Both the position numbers and the translations under genes were made by a program. Positions 13,262 through 25,324 of a stretch of 64,000 nt of DNA are shown here, in pieces; position 1 is the first letter of the stretch; the number at the start of each line of letters is the position of its first letter. Origin of the DNA: Anthopleura xanthogrammica (lineage: Eukaryota; Cnidaria; Anthozoa; Actiniaria; Actiniidae); NCBI GenBank assembly GCA_964019055.1, contig OZ025206.1:1365001-1429000 (forward strand), given 5' to 3'. The notes beneath the pieces were generated by a model. It was given only the letters and a program-made list of their open reading frames with translations. It did not search any database and was not told the DNA's origin.

Positions 13262-14130
13262 CTACTGCTCTTTTAGTACAAACCTCAGAACTACCCAGTA
13301 CAGGTCTCTGAGTTACCCAGTATGCACCCTCGGTACAGATCCTGGGGTACCCTGTATATATAGACCTCTAATGTACCCAGTATAAGCCAGTTCAAAGTTT
13401 AAGAGTCGTTTTCAGTGCGCATGCGATTTTATCCCGAATTTCTCACCTTCTTTTGTTTCAACCTTCTTTTGTTTTTAATTACACAAAAGAAGGTGAGAAA
13501 TTCGGGATAAAATCGCATGCGCACTGAAAACGATTCTTAAATTTTGAACTGGCTTATAGACCCTGGGATACCCAGTAGAGGCCCCTAACATACCCAGTAT
13601 AGACCCTGGGATACCCAGTAAAGGCCCCTAACGTACCCAGTATAGACCCTGGGATACCCAGTAGAGGCCCCTAACATACCCAGTATAGACCCTGGGATAC
13701 CCAGTAAAGGCCCCTAACGTACCCAGTATAGACCTTGGGGTACCCAGTAGGGGCCCCTGAGGTACCCAGTATAGACCCTGGGATACCCAGTAGAGGCCCC
13801 TAACGTACCCAGTATAGACCCTGGGATACCCAGTAGAGGCCCCTAACGTACCCAGTATAGACCCTGGGATACCCAGTAGAGGCCCCTCACGTACCCAATA
13901 TATATAAACCCTGTACAGATACCCAGTAGAGGCCACTGAGGTACCCAGTATAAACCCTGGGGTACCCAGTGCAGGCCACTGAGGTACCCAGTATAAACCT
14001 TGGGGTACCAAGTACAGGCCACTGAGGTACCCAGTATAAACCCTTGGGTACCCAGTACAGGCCACTGAGGTACCCAGTATAAACCCTGGGTTACCCAGTA
14101 CAGACCACTGAGGTACCCAGTATAAATGAA
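13262..14130. repeat. Minisatellite of TACCCAGTA-type units
   Basis: Roughly 42-bp units such as 'gaccctgggatacccagta' plus 'gaggcccctaacgtaccca' are tandemly repeated across about 690 bp of array, interrupted by a 170-bp foldback element at 13385-13554. Units differ between the first half (CCCCTAACGTACC) and second half (CCACTGAGGTACC). The long minus-strand Tyr/Gly-rich frame is only the translated repeat. Confidence 0.93.
13385..13554. mobile_element. Hairpin MITE inside the minisatellite, TATA duplication
   Basis: The element starts AGCCAGTTCAAA and ends TTTGAACTGGCT. The two arms are about 72 bp with about two mismatches, so the element is nearly all stem. TATA lies on both sides (13381-13384, 13555-13558), and the undisturbed unit reads CCCAGTATAGACCC, so a single TATA is the empty site. 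A TA-containing target fits Tc1/mariner-type mobilisation. Confidence 0.9.
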
Positions 14131-14504
14131 TTAGTGCATATAGTGCTTTAGATTCTTTTGAAACGTTGTGGAGTGTTGAACTAGCATTTCTGACTAGCAT
14201 TTCTACAGAAAATCTCTCAACCTTCCTCATGCTAGGAACGTCATGTGTTGTGCACTATTCTATTCCTAATAATAAATGTATTTGGTAATCACGCCTCTTT
14301 ATCATACATGAAGTACCAACCAGCAAACCCTCGACTTCTATATATATAAATATAAATATATAACATATTTTCGATATTTAATGTTTTCAATCAATTGGTC
14401 TTATTACATTTCGACATTTCTTTTTCCTCCTATTTTAATATTTTAATCCTCTTCTTAAATTTAGGACTATGAGATTTTTTTTTGTCATTCTTATTTATTC
14501 GGTT

Positions 14505-14853
14505 TATTCATTCATTTATTCATTCATTCATTCATTCATTCATTCATTCATTCATTCATTCATTCATTCATTCATTCATTCATTCATTCATTTATTCATT
14601 CATTCATTCATTCATTCATTCATTCATTCATTCATTCATTCATTCATTCATTCATTCATTCATTCATTCATTCATTCATTCATTCATTCATTCATTCATT
14701 CATTCATTCATTCATTCATTCATTCATTCATTCTTTCATTCATTCATTCATTCATTCATTTATTCATTCATTCATTCATTTATTCATTCATTCATTCATT
14801 CATTCATTCATTCATTCATTCTTTCATTCATTCATTCATTTATTTATTTATTC
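14505..14853. repeat. (CATT)n microsatellite, about 85 copies
   Basis: About 350 bp of CATT with a few TATT and CTTT interruptions. Phe-Ile-His-Ser open frames in this stretch are artefacts of the repeat. Confidence 0.98.
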
Positions 14854-15849
14854 AACATAATATTTTTGATTTTTAGTCTAAATTAATTGATAACCTGTCT
14901 TCTCTAAATTCTATAAAAACGATATCGCGGCCAAATCTGCGGTTAGATCAAAGACCGTGCATAAGCTCCTTGATGGTGTCAAACGTAGATAATAGGATCT
15001 TTTCTTTCCGGTTGTCGTTGATAGGAAGACTAAAAAAGAACTTTAATTCAGCCCGGTTCAATTCAGCAACTTAGGGTTTAAGTGTTAGAAAGATGATTAG
15101 TTTTTTGAAGCCGTGCTAATAAAGGGATTGAGTTCTCGGTGTTAGTAGGAAGAAGCCGTATATTAAATGAATTCGTCTTTAAATAAGATCGTATTCAAAT
15201 ACACTGGTATATCTATATAGCCACAATTGAATGCAACTGACGGATAAGGAGAATGAATTTAGATACATGTCTGCTGGAAGAAAGAAACGATAGAAAAAAG
15301 ACGAAAGAAAGAGATGAGGGGAAGGAAGGAAGGAAGGAAGGAAGGAAGAAAGAAAGAAGTAAGAGATCGAAAGATAAACAAATGAATGAAAGAAAGAGAG
15401 AAAGGAAAGAAAAAACGACTACGGTTCAGTTGTTGTTGAAAACGATATCTGTGGGCGGAATGGTATTGATGGGATCCCTGTGGAGGTAGATTGCAGGTGT
15501 ATTTGTCTAATGAATGGTTGGATGAATGAATGACAAATGAATGGATGCATGCTCGAATAAATGAATGAATGAGCAAATGGATTGAGATATGGTGGAGGAA
15601 GAATAAATGAATGGATGGAAGTAAGGATGGACAGGGATAAAGGATCTAAGCAAAATCAAAGTCTTTGCGAGAATGTCAGGTGTTGCAATGAAAAGGAAAA
15701 GTCCAATATTTACTAAACGTATAAAATATCTTGATAAATCTTTAAATCCGACTAAAATAATAATAACAATAATAATAACAATAATAATAATAACAATAAT
15801 AATAACAATAATAATAGTAATAATAATTGATGATAATCAATAGGAGTGA
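14854..15849. other. No gene seen; purine-rich and AAT microsatellites
   Basis: A (GGAA)n/(GAAA)n tract lies at 15310-15410 and (AATAATAAC)n at 15753-15830. Open frames across them have only repeat composition. Confidence 0.6.
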
Positions 15850-16002
15850 TAGAGTGCAAACAATATATCCGTGAAACATTATTTATAATAAATAGTACAA
15901 TTTTGTGCAAATTCTATTGTTTTCTATTGTACATGTTTTCAATTAGCACTATCTTGTACTAATCAGTATTTTTTATTTCACGGATATATTGTTTTCACTC
16001 TA
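15850..16002. mobile_element. MITE-like foldback element with TA ends
   Basis: The left end TAGAGTGCAAACAATATATC pairs with the right end, which reads GATATATTGTTTTCACTCTA. Arms are about 28 bp and the total is 153 bp. The TA at each end may be the target duplication of a Tc1/mariner-type insertion. Confidence 0.85.
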
Positions 16003-16077
16003 ACAACGATAATCCTAACCATTATAATAATACTAGTAACTATTGTGAATAGAAGATGATTAATTTTATTTTTATTC

Positions 16078-16262
16078 GTAATGGTAGTGTGCTAACCTCT
16101 CACCTCTGGGGTATCTGCTTTGATTCCAAGACTCGTGTGAGTTTTGTTTTAATGGTAAAGACTCGTGCGAGTCTTTACCATCGGATAGTTTTTCTCTGGT
16201 TTTCCTCCCTCCTCAAAACCCAACAAACTAAATTTCAATTCAATCTGTCAGGTGATCCGTGA
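16078..16262 (+). mobile_element. Diverged SINE copy
   Basis: It shares 'tttttctctggttttcctccctcctcaaaa' (two overlapping pieces) and 'aatttcaattcaatctg' with the better preserved SINE at 59470-59680, in the same order. The tRNA-like head (ATGGTAGTGTGCTAACCTCTCACC) is degraded, and a short hairpin (AAGACTCGTG..CGAGTCTT) sits in the middle. Confidence 0.65.
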
Positions 16263-17826
16263 ATCATAAAAATTGAAGGTTTTTATGAAGATATATTCAA
16301 TAATTATTGATAACTATTATAGTAATTTATCAGTAGAATTAGTCATATGATATTAGGTATTGTTGAATATGAAAAAGGAAATACAAATAACCCTAGCAGA
16401 TGACAATAAATATAATAATATACATGTACTTATGTTTTATATATTTTGAAATAGCTGTGTTTGTTAGGTTTTCCCATAAAGCTTCTTTAAGCAGGTTTTC
16501 TGTGATATTTTAAAAGGATTTCTTGTGTAGCCTTAAGCCAATTAAGAAGCTTAAGAAACAAATTACTTAAGATCGATTCCAGGCGATTCGTAACTAATTT
16601 TCGATTCGGTTTTTCAGAATTGATATTCGAAGTAAGCCTGGCAATGATTTGAGATTGTGAAACCGTTTGATTGGCCTGTCGTAGTGTTTTGTTTGGGCTC
16701 TCCCTTGCAGCTGTCGTTTTATTTTAACAAACGAATGACTAGTAGTTGGAGTAACAATTTGATCGCTTTCAATCGACGCCAGCTTGATTGGAGATCTACT
16801 GGTTTTCTAGACGCTTTGACTCTATTGAATGTGCCATCCTCCGGTACAATAAGGTGAGATCGTTTGTCAACGCATTTTTAACCTGTTCAACATATCATTT
16901 TTTACCCAAAAAATATCGATATTATTCGCATTATATTCTTAAAATTCTTGTTTTACTTATCTGGTTCCATTTTGTTTAATACAAACCAACTTGTACCTAA
17001 TTTATTTTTAAAATATCTTCGGGGGAAAATATCTATATTTACAGTTTTTATAGTCCTTCATAACTTTCGATATTGGTGTATTTCCTTTAGAAAAATATCG
17101 AAAGAAAAACCTTTATAAAGCGGGCTATGGTTTAGTGTAATTTGTCCTGTGATTTTCCGCTGAATTTCTTTATTGAAGGAGTTGATACTAATCCACCGGC
17201 ATTTTAACTCCCAGAGACAAAAAAAACCCTTTGATTAGTAGACAAATCCTCACTGTATATTGTATTTTAGGTATTGTTTTAGATTTAGAATTACAAATCT
17301 TTTTTATGTGATCTTCAACATCCATCCGGGTAGCTAAGTATATTGTTGCCATGGTAAGGCTTCCGTGTCTATTTTTAGACTTTCAAATGAGTTATGACGC
17401 CACAGGGTTCCCAAGCTATGAAATTGGACAGGTGTTACTTTGTAGACTTTGATTAGTAATTTGAAAAATTGCGGCTTTGCACGGCTTTGCATGTGGTAAA
17501 ATGAGAGTAAAACTCCATAGAAAAGGAATTTTCTTTCAAGAAAGAAAAAAGGGAGGGAAAGGAAAATAATAATAATGATTAAATATAAGAATAAATGTTT
17601 AATGTTTCCTGCGTATTAGCGGGAATTTTTGTTGATGGAACGAACAAATATGGCGCCATGTTTTGTCTGGCCAAGCAATTAATGGCTTCGTTTGTTACTT
17701 TTATAATGTAAATAAAATTTAATGATCGCGGGGGAAAATTGTATCCGGGACATTAGCTGTCATATAAAACTGATACGTAGCGCGGGACGGGACATCATTC
17801 CACAAGGGTGACGTGACGGAAATCAG
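16263..17826. other. No gene seen
   Basis: No supported gene or RNA. Open frames at 16657-16979 overlap each other in different frames and show no splice context or family resemblance. Confidence 0.5.
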
Positions 17827-18127
17827 GACACGGGTAAAAAACGCACTGCGCATGCTCGGAAGTTCGGCGGGAAATTCGTAGACGCGTCGTGTTTACAAAT
17901 AAAACCATTGGGGATTTACACGTCTTGTATTATGCGAATTTCTCTCGCATTAAACCAGGGAAAGAAAACAACTAAATTGTTGTGTCAGTGAAAAATATGC
18001 ACTTACTTTCCACGGACGGCCTTAACTTTAAGATTTATAAAATGTCGGCAAATCTCCAATGGTTTTCTTTGTAAACACGACGCGTCTACGAAATTATGGG
18101 CATGCGCAGTGCGTTTTTCATCGTGTC
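17827..18127. mobile_element. Foldback element family A, copy 1
   Basis: A 301-bp element with termini GACACG..AAAAACGCACTGCGCATG and long inverted arms: each arm runs through the GCGCATGC core, 'aaattcgtagacgcgtcgtg' and 'accattgg.gattt'. The interior contains 'tattatgcgaatttctctcg', which recurs inverted in copy 2. No transposase frame. Related copies: 23318-23601, 41502-41837 and 63499-63825. Confidence 0.85.
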
Positions 18128-18159
18128 ATTTGCTTAGGGGTATGTCCCCGCAATGTCAC

Positions 18160-18243
18160 ATAGACCCCTTGCAGCACGTCGGAATGTAGCTTTTTGTGTG
18201 TCCTTCATTGAGCTGCTCTGACGTCACGTGTAAGGGGTCTATA
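18160..18243. mobile_element. Foldback element family B, short copy
   Basis: The left end is ATAGACCCCTTGCAGCACGT and the right end ACGTCACGTGTAAGGGGTCTAT, in inverted orientation. It is an internally deleted relative of the copies at 23948-24091 and 60260-60398. Confidence 0.75.
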
Positions 18244-18633
18244 CTGATCTTTACAGATCTTTACAAATCTGGCACCGTGACTTTAACGCCACGGACAACA
18301 AAATTGCCGCCGGTATACGGTGGATCAGTATAGTTCTAACTGGATATGTAAAAAAATAAAGGCTTAAGTATAAGAAGTATAAGAGAAAAACCAGTACATT
18401 ACACACCATGTACACCGTGATCACTTTCACCAATCAAAACGCATGAAAAATCATAGCCAATCACATCGCTTAAAAGCAGAAGCCATTTCAAAGTCACTAC
18501 AACTTAAAAGGTTTCCCATTCATCCACAAAACCTGCACCTTTAGGCCAACTTTGGGAAAAAGCTTTTAAAACATTATAAACTAAGCACTGCTACAAGTCT
18601 AATACAAGCTAGAAAACTAACATCTTAACTTGT

Positions 18634-19190
18634 TCAGGAATCGGGCTCCGGAATACTTGACTCGGTGATGAAACCGACTAATTTCTCAATTTCCAGTGTT
18701 ACGGCTTTTATGTCAGCAAGAACTATAAATTTAATGTAGTCAAAATACATGTTCAGTAGAGCAGACTCTGACGTTGAGCCATTGACGTTGATTTTTGTTC
18801 CTCTTGGTTTTAGCTTCGATAACATACCACCTGTCCAGCAGATGAAATGGTCACTAAATACTTATTAATGCAAAACATTGAGATGTCTTCCAAAAACCCT
18901 CTTTGGATTGAATTTCAGCTACCCAAATTCCATCGTATAGCTTAGAGTATTCTATTGTGTACAAAGCTTTTAACTTTTTCAAAACCACTGCGTCTTTTTA
19001 GCTGTTAAGCTCTTAATTTCTTTATGTCTCTTTTCCAATCTCCATTAATTTTCAACCACAAATGTTCGCTTCGTGCGTCTCTAAGAGTTATTTTCATTTT
19101 ATGGAAGATTTTGAAGTCAAAAGCTCTATAAATCATCTCAGAATTTTCTAATTTTAAGTTCATCTTAGAAATCGTAGTGTCCATTGGCTG
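18634..19190 (-). pseudogene. Possible decayed protein-coding segment, unrecognised
   Basis: Three minus-strand stretches look protein-like but lie in different frames. About 19190-19030 gives MNLKLENSEMIYRAFDFKIF followed by HKMKITLRDARSEHLW. About 18980-18870 gives KALYTIEYSKLYDGIWVAEI. 18868-18634 gives DHFICWTGGMLSKLKPRG and continues through YFDYIKFIVLADIKAVTLE to a stop. The last two overlap near 18870, as expected for one chain broken by a frameshift, though unannotated introns could also explain it. I recognise no family. It could be a dead retrocopy or a transposon-encoded protein. Confidence 0.3.
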
Positions 19191-19741
19191 TTGAAATCTT
19201 GTTTTAAAGAAATTTAGAGGATTTTTATTTTCATGACGATATCTTGTGGTTCAAAAACTCTCTAAAATCTACCAAATATGTTCCCAAAGCTCTTGAAGAT
19301 CATAATAGCAAAAAAAATAAGTTTTTCAAGCTTTTGTATGTTGCATGCAAAGTGTCATGTCAAAGCGAAAAAAAGGAATTTCTTTCCTATCGCCGTACCA
19401 CAAAAGAAGTTTTCATTTACGACAATTTTTCACCTTTAATATCTCATCACAGTGTTTATAGCTTTTACTCAAGACAAGCCAAAACTTTTTTTCCTAGACA
19501 AAGCACAAACCAAAGCAATGAATTATAATCCAGCTTGACTTTGCAGACAAATCCTTCCCACTCGTCTAGTCGTGTTCGCAACAAGTCAACAACACAGTTA
19601 TCGACAATGGAGCAGCCTTCAAGATTTCTGATGTATTAGCCCTCGTGATATCCAAGCAACAGGGACACATTGGAAACAATTTTCCATAACAATAACAATT
19701 ACTCAAAAAGACATTACCTCTAAATTTTTCAATTTTAAATC

Positions 19742-22700
19742 ATGGACGAAGCGAGAAAGTCTTACAGAGAAAGCTTAGAAAATAAGGTTGCTTTTCATGA
19801 GTTTCATAGTCGATCTCATGTTAATCCTTATTCTTGGAGAGAGAGAGAACTGCGATGCAGAGTTAGTCAAATCCGTTCTAAGGTAAGCCTAACCTTGAGC
19901 AAAATACCAGATACCTGAACACCATCTTTAACAATTCATCACCTAGCAAAAATTAACAGTTAATACAGATAAAACAGTGTCGACGAATTATTTTGTAATT
20001 CGAAAAAAAATTGAAATTTGTTGTTTACAGAATATATATAAATTTTTTTTTTTTTCCATTTTGATTCCAACTATACTCAAATGTATTTTATGGTTGTAGT
20101 ATTTCTATTGAAGTTTTAATCTAGTTCCTAAATCGTAAGTTTTGCCGGAACTATATATCTGGCTTTAGATCAATATTATACGCATGCTTTAGTAGCGACA
20201 AAACCGAGTAAATGGATTTGTTGTCTTATTATAAGATATTTCATAGATATAACCAGACAGTTTCTTCTTTATAATTCATTATATTTAGATTCAATTTTAT
20301 CTTGTTTACTTTCTTTCTTTTGTACTTAGTCTATATCAAAGTTTGGGGGCAAAAAAAATAGGATTTTCGTGATTTTCCAAACGAAAAAGATAGTTTATGG
20401 CGCACTGCGCTCGTCTGGAGTTTTCATGACAATTCAAGTGTTGTGCGAAAGCAGTCAAAAACCCTCGACCGACTGCTAATAGATATCGAGTCGTGTGTTT
20501 TGTATCTCATATATATATCCGTACAGTCAATTGAATAGAGCTGGTATGCCCCCAGGTACTCCGACAGGACTCAATATTATTATTGAATGCCAATCATTTG
20601 CCCACGACTAAAAATTCACTTTTCGTTCGAGTTAAAAAAAATAACGATGTCTGCAAGATTTGTTTGTGGCGATTTATTTTCTTGTGAGCGCGCGGAAAGG
20701 GAAAAACGATTAACAAAAATATCAGTGACTGTTGGAAGAACTTTCTACATAATATTATAACAACAGGGACGACGACAACAACAAAACCTTCCGAATCTTA
20801 TAAAGTATCTAATAATTCATTTGTTTTGCCATTTTTATAATAAGATTTTTCTCAAGAAAAAAAATTCAAAACCAAAAAGCCAACATGATCAATCTGTCTC
20901 AAATTTCCAATACTATTTTTGATCCCCAAAGTATTTCGTTAATCACGTTTGAGTGTTCATCGTAAATCTATTCTTATAAATATCAGACAAATGAAAAAAG
21001 GCCTATACTAGGGCCAGACACGATTTAGAATTGACCAGTAAAAATGTTCCATGTAGCTATAAGCCGTGGATTTGAATTAATTTCGATTAAATAAAAGTGA
21101 CAAATATTAGTTTTATTAGTGTGTTAGGAATGCATACGTTAAAAACAGTTGCTATATTCTAAAACTCTACCTAAGGTATAATATATGATTAATTCAAAGA
21201 CATTAAAAAGAAATAAATAAATGTTTGTGAATTAGAACAAAGACCAGCACCAACGGAAAGTACCTGTCGCAAGTCGCCATTAATTTGGATTCAAAACAGG
21301 ATAACTTAAAAGATAAGATATTTTTGAAAGCCAGTGTTAATAACCTATCTTAAATGAGCATCTTTGATCAGTCCTTGTTCCTTCCGAAGGTCGTTAAGTT
21401 TGTTTTTGTTTGCAAATGGAAAAGTAGAAAACGAGAATGCTTGACATACGCGTAGGTTGAGTGGTTACATATTGTATGGAGAAGAAGCGTATGGTACTGA
21501 CTTACTGCACGCACACGGTACGATACGATGTAGTTGGTATTGATATATATCCATCTATTCATCCATCCATCCATCCATCCATCCATCCATCCATCCATCC
21601 ATCCATCCATCCATCCATCCATCCATCCATCCATCCATCCATCCATCCATCCATCCATCCATCCATCCTCCATCCATCCATCCATCCTCCCTTCCATCCA
21701 TCCATCCTCCCTTCCATCCATCCATTCATCCTCCCTTCCATCCATCCATCCATCCATCCATCGAATTCATTTCGATCTTCATTCTTAGTCTTGCTTTTCA
21801 TTTCTAGACAGAGACCACAGTGTTCCACGGGAAGATGGCCTCACAAGACCCTCAGTTTCTGAGCCCAGTTCCTAACGAAAGACTCCGCTCAACTCGTAGC
21901 CATTCACTCAAAGTCTTCAGCATGCAGCCATCGTTTGTTTACCAGCGTTCAAAGCGCACATTTAGTCTACCTTGCACTTCTAGACCAATACTACCTCCCT
22001 CGATACAGATTGAACAAAGTCGATTTATGGATGAAGATATTATTGAAGAACCGAATAATAGCAAGCCCAAGGACACAGATGAATCCATTTGTAAGTTATG
22101 AAGAATGGAATTCAGTAATGTTTAATGTAAGATAATTTTGTGGATCTGATCGCGATTCGCCGGTCACTCCTTCAAACTTTTCTGAACTAGCTGTATACCT
22201 TGATTCAGTAAGAAAGAGTGGTTTTCATAGGAAACGATGCGGCAAATTCTTAGTCTTACCGTAACTGACCGTACCGTATCTTACCGTAACTACGCGTTGT
22301 GATTGGATGAATTACTGGAAGACAGTGGGAAGCCATTTCAATGTTACGGCATGCCGTACCGTGTACGTGTTGATGTGATTGGAGGAGACGTAGGAAATCA
22401 ATGGGAAGCCATTTTAGTGTTACGACACGTCGTATCGTTAACGTGCTGTATGTCAGTACTGCCGCTACGTTTCCCTCTCATGCGATAACCATTCTTATGT
22501 GAAGCCATTTCAATGTAACGACATGTCGTACCCGGCATGTACGTGCTGTAAGTCACTGTCGTACGTTTCTCAATCATACGAAAACCATTCTTATGGAAAG
22601 CCATTTCAATGTTACGACATGTCGTACCCGGCATGTACGTGCTGTAAGTCACTGTCGTACGTTTCTCAATCATACGAAAACCATTCTTAAGGAAAGCCAT

Positions 22701-22926
22701 TTCAATGTTACGTCACCTCTCCTACGATAATCTTAGACAGAAAAATGAAAGAAAAAGAGAGAGAAAAGAAATACGATGCATTGGTCCTATAGTTATTCCT
22801 GCCTAATAGACGTATACGCATTTCTATTGTATCATTTCAGCGTCCTTTTCTGCCGTCATGGGTCTCAGTTGTAGTCTTTTTTTGTTCGCCTGGTCATGCC
22901 TACTTTCACATTTTTCAAGAACATAA
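19742..22926 (+). CDS. Predicted tail-anchored protein 1 (3 exons, 169 aa), unrecognised
   Basis: Exons are 19742-19882, 21808-22090 and 22841-22926, with donors GTAAGC and GTAAGT, acceptors TTTCTAG and TTTCAG, and phases 0 and 1. Together they give 510 nt in frame. The start ([15 protein letters not shown]...) is the first ATG of the open frame. Residues 1-141 are polar, rich in Ser/Arg/Pro and probably mostly disordered; exon 2 ends in an acidic stretch ([11 protein letters not shown]). The last exon encodes one hydrophobic segment at about residues 145-164 ([20 protein letters not shown]) and then only HFSRT before the stop. There is no signal peptide, so by general rules this would be a tail-anchored membrane protein facing the cytosol. 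A near-identical last exon lies at 30224. Exon 2 also ends in the phase needed to splice to 27980 or 38761. I recognise no family; the function is unknown. Confidence 0.6.
21549..21763. repeat. (ATCC)n microsatellite just before an exon
   Basis: About 215 bp of ATCC with CTCC/TTCC variants in the second half. It ends 44 bp before the exon starting at 21808, in the intron where the polypyrimidine tract and branch point would lie. Confidence 0.95.
22255..22715. repeat. 96-bp tandem repeat with palindromic cores
   Basis: Units begin GGAAGCCATTTCAATGTTAC and contain ACGACATGTCGT or similar palindromes. Starts of the CCATTT motif at 22409, 22505, 22601 and 22697 are exactly 96 bp apart, with an earlier diverged unit at 22333. 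The last two full units are almost identical. The array sits in the intron between exons 21808-22090 and 22841-22926. Confidence 0.9.
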
Positions 22927-23317
22927 AAGGTACCTATACTTTGAGCTTTATTAATTCTTCCAAACTATGATTTTTTTCTGTCAATAATATTTATACATTT
23001 TAAAATAAGTTTGTTTGTTTTTTAATTTTAGGATCGTCAGCCTTCGTCATATATGTGGCGATGTCTAGAAGGAGACTAGTTCGGATCTCATGGCGAGGCT
23101 ATTTCCCGAACACTTACGAGTGTTAAAATGTTGCCCTTATCGACTAGATATTGACGTATACCATTTTGGTATCGATTAATTGGGCTAAAATATGGTCGTT
23201 TGTCTACCCAAGGCAATTATTAATGATTGGATATCAAGTAGTAAAAGTTACCGACGACTTTCCGAAGAGGCAACGAAAGCCTTCCGAGTATTATAAGCAG
23301 TTTGACAGTCCAATGGA

Positions 23318-23601
23318 AAGGAGTGAAAAACGCACTGCGCATGCTCGGAAGTTCGTCGTGTTTACAAAGGAGAGAGATTTACCGGCGTTCAGTAAATCTC
23401 TAAAATTAAAGTTAGAAAGTTAGTGGTTATTTTTTCCTGACACATTACTTTAGTTGTTTTCTATCCCTGGTCAAATAATACAAGAGAAATTCGCATAATA
23501 TAAGACATGTAAATCTCCAATGGTTTTCTTCGTAAACTCGACTCGTCTATGAAATTTCTGCCGAACTTCCGAGCATGCGCAGTGCGTTTTTCACTCGTGT
23601 C
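23318..23601. mobile_element. Foldback element family A, copy 2
   Basis: Left end GAGTGAAAAACGCACTGCGC; right end reads GCGCAGTGCGTTTTTCACTC followed by GTGTC. The interior ('gaaattcgcataatataaga') matches copy 1 in the opposite orientation. The left terminus lacks the outer GACAC. It lies about 390 bp past the stop codon at 22926. Confidence 0.85.
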
Positions 23602-23947
23602 AATATTAATTCAAATATTTCGAAATGTCGGTTCCCGAAAAAACGCCGAACGCGAACGGTCTTGAGGAATCACGATAAGCTTACGAAGTGATATCGATCG
23701 TGCCTGAAACTCCAATAAATGTCCCAAAGTACTGCGAAAATATAGTGTGAATTCTGGGACTTTTTTGATATTCCAATTGTCAATTGAGCTGGTCTCGTAA
23801 AATATTTTTGTTCTATTCTGCTATATTTGATATTAGAAGCACTTGGTAATTATTTAGAAGTTCGGTTTGATAACGAGGCTTTTGGGGGTATTAGTGATAT
23901 ATTTACCAGTGACTTATAAAAATGTGTTTTCAAGAAATATTAACTAT

Positions 23948-24091
23948 TATAGACCCCCTTGCACGTGATTGACGTCAAATCAACTCAATTTGGAGGACAA
24001 AACAAAATAATTTCAATATCCTGATAATTGGAAACCTATTGTTTTGTCCTCCAAATTGAGCTGTGTTACGATATGCTGCAAGGGCTCTATA
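23948..24091. mobile_element. Foldback element family B, copy 2
   Basis: Left TATAGACCCCCTTGCACGTG; right end GCTGCAAGGGCTCTATA. Inner arms 'ctcaatttggaggacaaaac' and 'gttttgtcctccaaattgag' are perfect inverted repeats. The same arms are found at 60260-60398. Confidence 0.88.
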
Positions 24092-24444
24092 CTATGTTGA
24101 ATATTCTTTTAAATTTGGGCTTATACTAGAAGTCACTAGGAACTCACACAACATGGAACGAAAGATGAATGTGAAAAGTGCAATGGGCTTTACCAGAAAG
24201 GGATAATAAAAATCAGTTTATTCATGAAGCCGTTTCAGGAATGATGTTCGCATTTTTTTTTTTTATGCTTTATCATTTCAATTACCAAAAAATAAAGTAA
24301 AATTCTGATAACTGTTCATTTCATGCACGTCCAAATCATACGTCTCTTTGTTTTATCCATCCTACATCTGACTTAATCATTGTCACGCAACTTGCTGTTT
24401 GTGGCACTTGTTTTGTAAGATATGTCACGTGAAAATCTCTATGT

Positions 24445-24700
24445 AATGGGCTCCTGATCTGAGAATATGCTGGCTCACAGACCCAGTGTGGTAGATGGAT
24501 GCTTCTAGTAATGGGCTCCTAGTCTGGGAATATGCTGGCTCACAGACCCCGTATGGGAGATAGATGCTCCTAGTAATGGGCTCCTGATCTGGGAATATAG
24601 TGCTAGTCACAGACCCGGCCAGTATGGTAGATGGATATTCCTAGTAATGGGCTCCTGATCTGGGAATATGCTAGCTCACACACCCAGTATGGGATATTGT
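24445..24700. repeat. 65-bp tandem repeat, about 4 copies
   Basis: Units start AATGGGCTCCTGATCTGGGA and include 'gctggctcacagaccc'. Starts near 24445, 24510 and 24575 are 65 bp apart, with a slightly longer last unit. Confidence 0.9.
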
Positions 24701-25324
24701 TATTATTAGTATTCTACTCAACCTTGACACTCTTCAAAGAGATTAGGAATTGGTTGTACTAAAACTCTTTAACTATATTTGATCGTTTGTGGACCCCAAT
24801 ATCTATAATACTTAAAAACACTCCTGGTCTGTATGTTATAAAATCCAAATAGAGCCTGATACTGCTAAAAAACGCCTGGGATCAGGGATCTGCTTATGAA
24901 TATTGTACAGTTCAGATTGGGGGGGGGGGGGGGGTACGTTCGTGAATAATTGGCTCCTGTTACGAGCAAATCAACATCAATCCTTAAGAAATTTCAAAAC
25001 ATCCCAAAGTCTATATCTACTATACCAAAGTCTTTATCCTTTCATTTCATTAAGTGACGTTTTTTTATTTATCCTTCCACAAAATGACAATTCTTGGGGT
25101 GCAACCACGTGACTCAAAATCCCTTGAGATATAAATAACAATGAAACAGCCGCCATCTTGGTTGATATAACAAGAGAATCTTAATGAGGAATGCTTTGTT
25201 ATCGTCAGCCAACATGGCGGCTAGTGACGTAACATGCACCATCGTACCATCTACATGTTCATTGTAAGTCATTGACTCATTTATCCATTCATCGATTTAT
25301 AATCATCTATCCATCTGTCCACTC
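24701..25324. other. No gene seen; poly-G run and small inverted repeat
   Basis: A run of about 16 G lies near 24919-24934 and could form a quadruplex. An imperfect inverted repeat at 25149-25221 has GCCGCCATCTTGG against CCAACATGGCGGC as ends. No supported gene. Confidence 0.55.

Noticed and set aside
13628..14230. 200-aa Tyr/Gly/Trp-rich minus frame
   Set aside because: Translation of the TACCCAGTA minisatellite; neighbouring units break the frame, with no conserved protein pattern.
23151..23423. 90-aa plus-strand open frame
   Set aside because: Half of it lies in foldback element copy 2, with no splice context or family resemblance.
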